Positions 15,097 through 22,569 of a stretch of DNA of 40,060 nucleotides are shown piece by piece. Where the stretch lies: assembly GCA_003220935.1 (NCBI GenBank), contig QHTT01000094.1, positions 62,834 to 102,893 of the forward strand, read 5' to 3'. Numbering within the stretch: the first letter of the stretch is position 1; each line of letters starts with the position of its first letter. Source of the DNA: Gemmatimonadota bacterium (GTDB lineage: Bacteria; Gemmatimonadota; Gemmatimonadetes; Gemmatimonadales; GWC2-71-9). Under the pieces are notes generated by a model, which did not search any database, was not told the DNA's origin, and saw only the letters and a list, made by a program, of their open reading frames with translations. A program made the translations under genes and the position numbers.

Positions 15097-16674
15097 CTAC
15101 GAAACCGCCAGCGCTTGTGCGAACTCGCCCGCCGTCTGAAACCGCGCAGCGGGGCTCGTCGCGAGCGCCTTGAGGAGCGCCGCGTCGACCGCTGCGGGCA
15201 CGTCCGGGCGGAGGCGTCGAATCCGCGGCGGGGATGCGGTGACGCGTTGCGCGAGCATCGTCTCGGTGTCGCGCCCGGTGAACGGCGGCGCACCTGCGAG
15301 CATCTCGAACACGACGCACGCCAAGGTGTAGATGTCGCTGCGGCCGTCGAGGTCGGAGGCGCACATCGCCTGCTCCGGGCTCATGTAGGCCGGCGTCCCC
15401 ATTCGCAGGCCCTCCGCGGTAAGCCTATCCTGGCGGGCGACGTGCAGCGCACGCACGATCCCGAACCCCGCCACCACAGCCTGGCCGGCGTCGAGCAGGA
15501 CGTTCTCGGGCTTCACGTTGCGGTGCAGCACGTCGTGGCGGTGCGCGTAGTCGAGGGCGTCCGCCACCTCGCGGCCGATCTGCAACGCCTCGTACAGCGG
15601 CAGACGCGGCTCTCGCTCGAGTCGCGCCCGGAGCGATCCTCCCTCGACGTAGGGAGCGATATAGTAGAAGAAGCCGTCCGCCTCGCCCGAATCGTACAGC
15701 GGCAGGATGTGGGGGTGGCGCAGCTGCGCCACGAGCCGGATCTGGCGCAGGAACCGTTCTGCCGCGACCGCCGAGCTGAGCTCGGGATGGAGCACCTTGA
15801 GCACGACCGCGCGGTTGTGCTTCAAGTCCCGCGCCAGGTAGACGGTGGTGGTGCCGCCGCGGCCCAGCTCCCGTTCGATCGTGTATTGCTGGGCGAGTGC
15901 TGCGCCGACCCGCTGGAGGTTTGACCCGGCTGCCGCTCTGGGGACAGGGCCCGTCGTCTGCGCGCGCAGCTCGCTTACCGTAGCGGTGAACGCCTCGTCA
16001 GGCGCAGCGCCGAGCTCGGTGCGGAGCAGGTCTGCGTGGGTTCGGGCGTACCGCAGCGCGCCCGCCCGATCTCCCGTAGCCGCGAGCGCCTTCACCAGGC
16101 CAAGGGCGTAGCGCGAATTGAGCGGATCGAGCGCCGTGAGGCGGCGGCACCACTCTACGGCTGCGGGATGGTCGCCGCGCGCCGTGGCGGCGGTCGCGAG
16201 GGCTTCGCAGGCGCGGCCGAGGCACTGGGCGAGGCGTGCGCGCTCGCCATCCGTCCAGCGCTCGAACTCCGGCGCGCCCGACAGGAAGAACCCATCGAGA
16301 AACGGACCGTGGTACAGCGCGACCGCCCGCTCCAGCTCGCCCTGTGTGAGGGCCGCTTCGAATTCCTGGACGTCGGTCGACAGCACGCGCGGGTTCAGCT
16401 TGAGCTCGTTCGACCCGAGGAACAGCCCCTGCGCGTGGAGGTCGCGCCGCAGCGCGTACAGGGTTTGCGTCAGGAGATGTCGCGCCTTCTCCTGACTGCT
16501 TTCCGGCCAGAGGCAGGCGAGCAGCTTGTCGCGGCTCACACCGCGCTCACTGGCTGCTGCGAGGAGGGCCAACAGGGCGAGGGGACGTCGTTGGGCCGCC
16601 GCCCCGGGGCCCAGCGGGGGATTCCGCTCGACCGCGAGTCCTCCCAAGGTCCGCAACCGCAACGCGCTCGCCAT
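15097..16674 (-). CDS. BTAD (SARP-type) domain fused to a Ser/Thr pseudokinase
   Basis: I start at ATG 16674; a GTG 18 nt upstream is also possible. Residues are counted from the ATG (525 aa). Residues ~1-95 resemble the OmpR-like winged helix of SARP regulators ('LRLRTLGGLAVERN', 'SRDKLLACLWPE'). Residues ~95-240 are the BTAD helical domain ('YHGPFLDGFFLSGAPEFERW'). From ~265 it is a Pkn2-type kinase fold with glycine loop 'LGRGGTTTVYLARD' and beta-3 Lys293. The alpha-C Glu is Gln311 ('RFLRQIR'), HRD is H-R-N386, and the Asp of DFG is Gly403 ('VAGFG'). Three key catalytic residues are thus gone while the fold is intact, so it is probably a pseudokinase acting as a sensor or scaffold for a DNA-binding or BTAD module. 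It diverges from the next operon and could regulate it. Confidence 0.9.
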   Translation of the reverse strand: MASALRLRTLGGLAVERNPPLGPGAAAQRRPLALLALLAAASERGVSRDKLLACLWPESSQEKARHLLTQTLYALRRDLHAQGLFLGSNELKLNPRVLSTDVQEFEAALTQGELERAVALYHGPFLDGFFLSGAPEFERWTDGERARLAQCLGRACEALATAATARGDHPAAVEWCRRLTALDPLNSRYALGLVKALAATGDRAGALRYARTHADLLRTELGAAPDEAFTATVSELRAQTTGPVPRAAAGSNLQRVGAALAQQYTIERELGRGGTTTVYLARDLKHNRAVVLKVLHPELSSAVAAERFLRQIRLVAQLRHPHILPLYDSGEADGFFYYIAPYVEGGSLRARLEREPRLPLYEALQIGREVADALDYAHRHDVLHRNVKPENVLLDAGQAVVAGFGIVRALHVARQDRLTAEGLRMGTPAYMSPEQAMCASDLDGRSDIYTLACVVFEMLAGAPPFTGRDTETMLAQRVTASPPRIRRLRPDVPAAVDAALLKALATSPAARFQTAGEFAQALAVS

Positions 16675-16780
16675 TTGAGACCTGTCTGACACCGGTCTGA
16701 CGGGTGGGTCCTATACTAGGCCCGTGTCACAGGGGGAGCAAGCGCAGACCCGCCCTCCTCGCAGCGTCCACGACCACAGC

Positions 16781-16787
16781 AGGAGGT
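16781..16787 (+). promoter_or_regulatory. Ribosome binding site of secreted protein gene
   Basis: AGGAGGT five bases ahead of ATG 16792 is a near-perfect Shine-Dalgarno sequence and fixes that start. A TATACT at 16712-16717 could be a -10 element for this gene, but no good -35 partner is seen. Confidence 0.7.
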
Positions 16788-16791
16788 TTCC

Positions 16792-17316
16792 ATGGCCCGC
16801 CTCTCGGTTCCTCGGATTCACGCTGCGGCACTCGGAGGGCTCGCCGCTCTCTTGTTAACGTCGTCCGCCGCGACCCAAGGCACGAAGGCAGTGCGCGACG
16901 CCGCCGTTGGCTCAGTGTGTGCCGCTGGCGCGCATGGCCTGGACTTGAGCTTCGCCAGCCAGTTCGCCGGTGTGAGTCAGGACGACCACACGAGCAACCT
17001 CTGGAACGGACAGGTCGGCGGCCTGGCGCGTGGGTCCTTAATCGTCACACTCGAGCCGCTCGGCAGCTTGATGGAGACGGCGCGGCCAGTGTGGGAGGTC
17101 AAGACTCGCTGGATCGTTGCGCCAGAGGCGCCGGGGGAAATCCCGCTCGTGGCCGAGTTGTACGGAACGGTCAATTGGAAGAGCGGCGTGCTGCGACTCG
17201 CAGGCGTGGTCACCGAAGGGTGCCTCAAAGGATACGAGGCCGTCGCAAGCGGCCGCTTCGCCGCCTTAGATGCTGCGGGAACGCTGCAGATCCAGCCCGC
17301 GATCGCGCTGCGGTAA
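16792..17316 (+). CDS. Secreted protein of unknown function
   Basis: The 174-residue product starts after a strong AGGAGGT. It has an N-terminal signal peptide (basic MARLSVPRIHAAA, then 'LGGLAALLLTSSAATQG'). The mature part is beta-rich, with two cysteines ('GSVCAAGAH' and 'EGCLKGYE') that may pair. Segments 'GSLIVTLEPLG' and 'ELYGTVNWKSGVLRLAGVVTEG' suggest a small beta-sandwich or barrel. I do not recognise a family. It lies 25 nt before the cupredoxin gene, in the same direction, so the two are probably co-transcribed. Confidence 0.75.
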   Translation: MARLSVPRIHAAALGGLAALLLTSSAATQGTKAVRDAAVGSVCAAGAHGLDLSFASQFAGVSQDDHTSNLWNGQVGGLARGSLIVTLEPLGSLMETARPVWEVKTRWIVAPEAPGEIPLVAELYGTVNWKSGVLRLAGVVTEGCLKGYEAVASGRFAALDAAGTLQIQPAIALR

Positions 17317-17341
17317 CGGAGACCGGGCACTGGGAGTGGGT

Positions 17342-17746
17342 ATGACGCGCTCGACCTGTGGCATCATCACGATCCTCGGCTTGATCGGCTCGCCGGTGGG
17401 TGCGCAATCGGCGCCCCCGGCGAGTCCCCACGTGATCGTCGTACACATGGTGGAGCGCCTGCCATACGGGATCGCCTTCGATCCTATCCGGGTGACGGCT
17501 CAGCTGGGCGATACCGTGCGGTTCGTGCAACTCGGCGGGATGCCTCACAACGTGGAGTTCCGAAGCGTTCCCACCGCGGCCGATCTAGGTCCGCAGCGCC
17601 TCGGACCGACGCTCGTTTCCGTCGGGCAGACGTACGACGTGGTTGTCGACGGTCGCTTCCCGCCCGGGAAGTACGTTTACGTCTGCACTCCCCACGAGGT
17701 GCTCGGCATGGCCGGGATTATCTACGTCGTGGCAACCTCCCACTGA
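17342..17746 (+). CDS. Secreted cupredoxin (plastocyanin/azurin-like)
   Basis: This 134-residue protein starts at ATG 17342 after GGGAGTGG. It has a signal peptide (MTRSTCGIITILGLIGSPVGAQ) and then a single cupredoxin domain. Type 1 copper ligands are all visible: His69 in 'GGMPHNVEF', then Cys115, His118 and Met123 in 'VCTPHEVLGM'. It therefore should bind copper in the periplasm and carry electrons, or act as a small blue-copper module of an exported redox chain. No oxidase partner is seen nearby. It sits between the secreted unknown protein and the membrane kinase gene. Confidence 0.9.
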   Translation: MTRSTCGIITILGLIGSPVGAQSAPPASPHVIVVHMVERLPYGIAFDPIRVTAQLGDTVRFVQLGGMPHNVEFRSVPTAADLGPQRLGPTLVSVGQTYDVVVDGRFPPGKYVYVCTPHEVLGMAGIIYVVATSH

Positions 17747-17788
17747 CCGTTGCCTGACACGCGCGGGCGCGCTTAGTCCTCACGCACG

Positions 17789-20700
17789 ATGCACATCTGG
17801 CGCTCGCCTTTTCGGTGCGCCTACATTGATCACGTGGGACACTGCCCGAACTGTGCGGCCAGCACTGCGGCAGACGCGGTGTTTTGTCCGAAGTGCGGGA
17901 CCGCCCTCGCGACGACCCCTGCCACTACCGCCGCACGTGTCGCGGTGCCGTCGTCCGACAACTTCCGAGTGCAGGAAGCCCTCCGAGCATCCCTCGCTCC
18001 CCGCTACGAATTGCTGCAGCCGCTCGGGCATGGGGGGATGGGCTCGGTGTTTCTGGCGCGCGAGACGGCGCTCAAGCGGCTCGTAGCGGTGAAAGTCTTG
18101 TGGCCCTACCTCGCAGCCGACGCGGGTGCGCGCGCTCGATTCGAGCGGGAGGGGCGCGCCGTCGCAGCGCTGTCGCATCCCAATATTGTGAGCGTCTACG
18201 CGGTGGGTGAGACCCGCGATCTGGAGCTGCCCTACTTCATCATGCAGTACGTGGACGGGGCCTCCCTGTCTCGCTGGATCGGAGAGCGGAGCAAGGTAAG
18301 CGAGCGCGATGCCCGTCGGATATTGGGCGGCATCGCTGCAGGGCTCGCTGCGGCCCACGCGCGCGGCCTCATCCATCGGGACGTCAAGCCGGCGAACATC
18401 CTGCTGGAAGCGTCCTCTGGTCGACCTTTCCTTGCCGACTTCGGCGTGACCGCCGTGCTCCCTGCTAGTGGTCTGGTCGAGGATACCAAGCTCACTAGCT
18501 CGGGCTTTATCGTCGGCACGCCAGTGTACATGAGTCCCGAACAAGTGGCTGGTGGAGTCATGAGTCCCGCCAGCGACGTCTACAGCTTCGGCATAATGGC
18601 GTATGAGCTACTGACGGGAGAGCTACCGTTCAAGGCCACGTCGGCGATGGGATGGGCCGCAGCGCATCTGCGCGACATTCCTCCACCGATCAGCCAGCGA
18701 CGGTCCGACCTGGCTCCGGACGTGGCGCGGCTCATCGACCACTGCCTGGCCAAACGGCCTGAGGATCGTCCCTCGGCGCGTGAAGTCGCGCAAGGGTTGC
18801 TGCCGTCTCTGGAGACCGAGGTCCAGTGGCCACCTCCTGGCTTGCTACCGCTCTACGGTCGCGGGCGGCGTCCCACATCGTTCGCGCTTGCGGCGGCGGT
18901 GGCGAGCCTGATGCTGCTGGTCGCCTTCGCGCTCCCTCCCAAGAGCGTGCGTGCCGTGGGCGAGTGGTGGGGCTACTACGCCGCGGCCCAGCCGGTCAGC
19001 GGGTCTCCGCTCGGGGTGCGTAGTGAGGTGCCGGCGGCAACGCACGCCAGAGTGCCGGAGTGGTGGATCGTCACTCTGGCGCTCGGGCTCGTGGGCACCG
19101 GCGTCGGTTTTCTCGGGCTGGTGCTTTCTTCCAATCGCACGTTCAGAGCGGCGACTCGGCAGCGCGAGCGGGGTTGGCGCTGGGGCACGCTGGCCGACGT
19201 GGTTGCGGACCCCGATGGTCGGAGTGGTCTGCTGTTGGTCGGTGCGCGCGAGTTCGCCTCCCTCTCGGCAGACGAGCGACGCCGGATCCTGCGGGCGCGC
19301 CGTGCGCTGCTGTGGCTACGGCTCGCGGCCGGGGGGTGGATTCCTGCGACGCTCGGAACCTGGGCCGTGTTGGCGGTGACGGGCGTCTGGCGCCTCCCTG
19401 CTGCGGGAGCCGTGGCTGGCTCCTCGCTTTGCGTGCTCGCCCTGCTCCCTGCGGTTGCCGCGTTGGGGGGGGCGCTTGCAGTGACACTGCGCGAAGCACG
19501 TCTCTTGGCCCCGCTGCCGCGCCGCCGGCACTACACCGGAACGTTCTTCGCAACAGCTGCGGGGGCGGGTCCACGGGAAGTAGCCGAGTGGTATGCCACG
19601 ATGCCTGATCCAGCTACTCCCGCCGCTCCAGGGCCGAGGTCACGCACGCGAGTCCTTGGCGCTGCCCACCTCGTTGCAGTGCTGGTGAGCCTCATCGCGC
19701 TTGCTGCATTAGCGGCTGTCGCGGCTGCGGTCGTCATTGCCGGCCGCAACGTCCAGCGGCTGGGTCCCGAGACGGCGGAGCTCGTGGCAGTGCTGGGTCG
19801 ACTTGATGCGGAGGATCCCGTCACCCAAGCTCGCCACGTCTGGCAGTCGTACTTGCCCAACCGGGCGTCCATTCCCGACACCGCGCTGCTCGCATGGGTA
19901 CGTGCGCTTCAGGAAAATGGTCAGCGTCCGGAAGGCGTGCCTGCCTACCCGGTGCCCCCTGCGCGGCTCCTGGGATCGACGGGGTCCCGCTCTGCCGTAT
20001 CCGCGTGGTTTGGCTCGACTCAAGGCGCGTCGCGGCGATTACCCGAAGATAGTGCCCGCCTGCTGCAAACCCTCGCGGACCACTCGCGCACCGTGCTGTT
20101 CAGGCGCCTCGCTCGGGCCAAACAGATCGATCTGTTTGCCGCGGGGTTGGACCGTCCGCTGGCGCGCTATGAAACTCTTGCCGCTGTGTCCGAACCGCCT
20201 TACGGCCCGCTACGCGAAGCGGCGCAAGCAAACGTGCTGAGTGCGCTGCTCGCGCTGTCCCGACGCGACTTTAGAGGTGCGTCCGAGCGGCTGGGCGAGA
20301 ACGCCGCCGTCGCCGAGCAGTTGCTGCGAGTGCCGCGGCTGTTTGCGGCGCGGTTCGGCGCCGGCATGCTGCAAGATCTGGCGCTGCTCCCGTTGGCGGA
20401 GGTGGAGGAGCTCCAGGGGCACGTTGAAAGGGCGGGCCAGCTGCGCGAGGCAGCCACGCGCCTCCGGGACGAGGTGTATAGCCGGATCTGGGCCACCCGC
20501 ATGGCCGGGCTCGCGGCCGATCCGCGCTCGCTGGCGCGTTTCGCAGCGGCCCTGCGGGACGAGCGGCTGTTGCCCGGGCTGCGGGTGGACTCGTTTGCCG
20601 GTGGGTTTGCTGGTTTTTGCCTCAATCCGGGGGAGATCCTGCGGGGGGCGAGCCCGGAGCGGCGGGCGACCGTCCTCGGGGCCGCTGATTCGATGCCGAG

Positions 20701-20809
20701 TGTCGCCCAGGCGTCTCAGCTGGCGGAGCTGACTTCCCGGGATTGGGAAGGCCTTGTTGGAGGGCGCGTGCTCGGGAGGCTCGTCAGGTGCGCCAACCCG
20801 CTGCCTTGA
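17789..20809 (+). CDS. Zinc-ribbon, membrane-bound Ser/Thr protein kinase
   Basis: The 1006-residue protein has an N-terminal zinc ribbon (C19, C22, C33, C36), then a complete Hanks-type kinase domain (~73-340): loop 'LGHGGMGSVFLAR', Lys102, Glu121, H196-R-D198, N203, D217-F-G. All catalytic residues are intact. About five hydrophobic segments follow (near residues 365-383, 426-448, 508-530, 535-560 and 628-652), and a long C-terminal region of ~350 residues (after ~653) is rich in helices. The C-terminal part is not a recognised sensor. GTG 17834 would put the zinc ribbon right at the N-terminus and may be the true start. It probably signals from the membrane to regulators in this island, such as the divergent BTAD pseudokinase; that link is only positional. 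Confidence 0.92.
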   Translation: MHIWRSPFRCAYIDHVGHCPNCAASTAADAVFCPKCGTALATTPATTAARVAVPSSDNFRVQEALRASLAPRYELLQPLGHGGMGSVFLARETALKRLVAVKVLWPYLAADAGARARFEREGRAVAALSHPNIVSVYAVGETRDLELPYFIMQYVDGASLSRWIGERSKVSERDARRILGGIAAGLAAAHARGLIHRDVKPANILLEASSGRPFLADFGVTAVLPASGLVEDTKLTSSGFIVGTPVYMSPEQVAGGVMSPASDVYSFGIMAYELLTGELPFKATSAMGWAAAHLRDIPPPISQRRSDLAPDVARLIDHCLAKRPEDRPSAREVAQGLLPSLETEVQWPPPGLLPLYGRGRRPTSFALAAAVASLMLLVAFALPPKSVRAVGEWWGYYAAAQPVSGSPLGVRSEVPAATHARVPEWWIVTLALGLVGTGVGFLGLVLSSNRTFRAATRQRERGWRWGTLADVVADPDGRSGLLLVGAREFASLSADERRRILRARRALLWLRLAAGGWIPATLGTWAVLAVTGVWRLPAAGAVAGSSLCVLALLPAVAALGGALAVTLREARLLAPLPRRRHYTGTFFATAAGAGPREVAEWYATMPDPATPAAPGPRSRTRVLGAAHLVAVLVSLIALAALAAVAAAVVIAGRNVQRLGPETAELVAVLGRLDAEDPVTQARHVWQSYLPNRASIPDTALLAWVRALQENGQRPEGVPAYPVPPARLLGSTGSRSAVSAWFGSTQGASRRLPEDSARLLQTLADHSRTVLFRRLARAKQIDLFAAGLDRPLARYETLAAVSEPPYGPLREAAQANVLSALLALSRRDFRGASERLGENAAVAEQLLRVPRLFAARFGAGMLQDLALLPLAEVEELQGHVERAGQLREAATRLRDEVYSRIWATRMAGLAADPRSLARFAAALRDERLLPGLRVDSFAGGFAGFCLNPGEILRGASPERRATVLGAADSMPSVAQASQLAELTSRDWEGLVGGRVLGRLVRCANPLP

Positions 20810-20970
20810 CGCTCGACTTGCACGCTAGTTCCGATTTGCACTGCCCTCTCTTTGGTGTCATGTTAGGCACTCGGGGTGCGGCCCTAGACGAGTGACCGTC
20901 GTGGTCGTTTCGCGTGTGGCTCGACTGCAAGGCGGTTCTGGCTCCCACCCTCGTGCGAAGGGAGCGGACC

Positions 20971-22569
20971 ATGTTGCGATTTCCCGCCGCAGTTTTGTTG
21001 GTCGGAGCGTTGTTCGTCGTAGGCTGTGCTGACGACCCCACCCACGCCGGTCCGGGCAAACCGAACTACGGCGGGATCATTCGAGGTGGCGGGAACGACG
21101 ACGCCGGGAACTCTGGAAGCACCGGTAGCCTCTGGCCACCCACCCTTTGGAATTTCCTCCCGGGCTCGGCGCGGGGGGACGTTTCGGGCACACCTCCAAC
21201 TCCTGATGCGTGCATCACGAGCGGCTTCTGCTTCCTTGGCGCGCTGACGCAGACCTTGGGTACGCTCAGCGTGCCCACGAATCCCGACCCCAACCCCGAT
21301 CCGATAGGGAATCCATCTACTCACTTCGCGTTTATGGCCACTTCGAACTTCTACCGCGGCGGGCAATTCATTGTCGCAAGGAAGAGCGGCATCCAAAGGG
21401 ATTTTACTCTTCTTGCTAACCGCCGAGCATTGCTCACCTTCGACTACGCGTTTCTTAGCGGCCAACTGAACACCGGGTCGAGTCACAACGACTTTGCGGT
21501 CGTACAGGCGCTCGTCAATGGGCAAACGATTGAACTCTTCCGGATTTCCCGCGACGATCTCCAGCCCGGCGGGTCCGGCAGCACTACGTCCCTCCAGGTC
21601 GGGAGCTGCGGGAGCACTGACTTTGGCAGTGCACCGAATGACAATCTCTTTGTTACATCCCTGCTACCGCTCTGCACCGGATGGCGCACAGCCAGTGTCG
21701 ATGTTTCTCAGTTCGCGGGGCAGACGATCAATCTACAACTGTTTGTCGAGGAAGCCGGGCCGAACAACGACGTCGGTACGTTCTTCGCATTTGACAACAT
21801 CAAGTTCGATCAGAATCTCCTCCCGGTAGTATCCCTGTCTCCCCTCGCCTCTGTCATGATCGGTACAGCGACCGCTGCCGCTGGCACCTTCACCGATGGT
21901 GATCTGACGGACACGCACACCGCGAAATGGACGTGGGGTGATGGCAGCACCACCGATCCGGCGACCCTCACCGAAGCCGGAGGGTCCGGATCTGTCGCAA
22001 ATGGCCATCAGTACGCCTCCCCGGGCGTGTACGCGCTGACCCTCACGGTAACCGACAACGACCGAGGCACCGGTTCAGCGCAACAGTCTGCGGTCGTATA
22101 CGATCCTGCCGCTGGCTTGGTAACGGGCTTGGGGTGGGTCAACTCACCCGTCGTATCGTCGTTACGCTACATGCAGGTTTCCGGAAGAGCGGGTTTTGCG
22201 TTCGCCTCGAAATATCAACTAGGAGGAACGGTTCCGGTGGGGCTCACCGCGTTCGCAGTGCAGGATGCCCACTTCCTCTTCACATCTACCGGCCAGCAGT
22301 GGTTGGTTGTCGCCGGAGCACGGGCACAATTCACAGGCCTCGGCAAGATCAACGGAGCCGGTGATTTCGGGTTCCTGCTGACGGCTCTCGACGGTGCAGT
22401 GAGCGGGGGTGGGGGGGTAGATCGGTTCCGAATCAAAATCTGGGATCGGATGAATCCGGCCGACCCGAGCGACGACGTGGTCGTGTATGACAACCAGTTT
22501 GGAGCTCCAGATGGTGCCGACCCCACGGCTCCCTTGGGTGCCGGGTCGATCGCGATCATCAAGAGGTAG
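20971..22569 (+). CDS. PKD-domain lipoprotein
   Basis: The start is ATG 20971, after AAGGGAG. The 532-residue product has a lipoprotein signal, MLRFPAAVLLVGALFVVGC, with Cys19 as the lipidated residue and no Asp at +2, so outer-membrane sorting is likely. The stretch after the Cys is Gly/Pro/Asn-rich. Residues ~100-280 form a jelly-roll-like part ('NNDVGTFFAFDNIKF'). A PKD domain follows, with 'KWTWGDGST' and 'GVYALTLTVTDND', and then a C-terminal beta domain ending in 'RFRIKIWDRMNPADPSDD', which recurs in secreted proteins with post-PKD repeats. Base composition looks more AT-rich than its neighbours. Its 3' end overlaps the likely start of the TPR-CHAT gene by 32 nt. It is possibly an adhesion or surface-binding protein. 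Confidence 0.85.
   Translation: MLRFPAAVLLVGALFVVGCADDPTHAGPGKPNYGGIIRGGGNDDAGNSGSTGSLWPPTLWNFLPGSARGDVSGTPPTPDACITSGFCFLGALTQTLGTLSVPTNPDPNPDPIGNPSTHFAFMATSNFYRGGQFIVARKSGIQRDFTLLANRRALLTFDYAFLSGQLNTGSSHNDFAVVQALVNGQTIELFRISRDDLQPGGSGSTTSLQVGSCGSTDFGSAPNDNLFVTSLLPLCTGWRTASVDVSQFAGQTINLQLFVEEAGPNNDVGTFFAFDNIKFDQNLLPVVSLSPLASVMIGTATAAAGTFTDGDLTDTHTAKWTWGDGSTTDPATLTEAGGSGSVANGHQYASPGVYALTLTVTDNDRGTGSAQQSAVVYDPAAGLVTGLGWVNSPVVSSLRYMQVSGRAGFAFASKYQLGGTVPVGLTAFAVQDAHFLFTSTGQQWLVVAGARAQFTGLGKINGAGDFGFLLTALDGAVSGGGGVDRFRIKIWDRMNPADPSDDVVVYDNQFGAPDGADPTAPLGAGSIAIIKR

Noticed and set aside
16712..16717. TATACT as a firm promoter -10
   Set aside because: No -35 element at the right spacing was seen, so it is not listed as a promoter.
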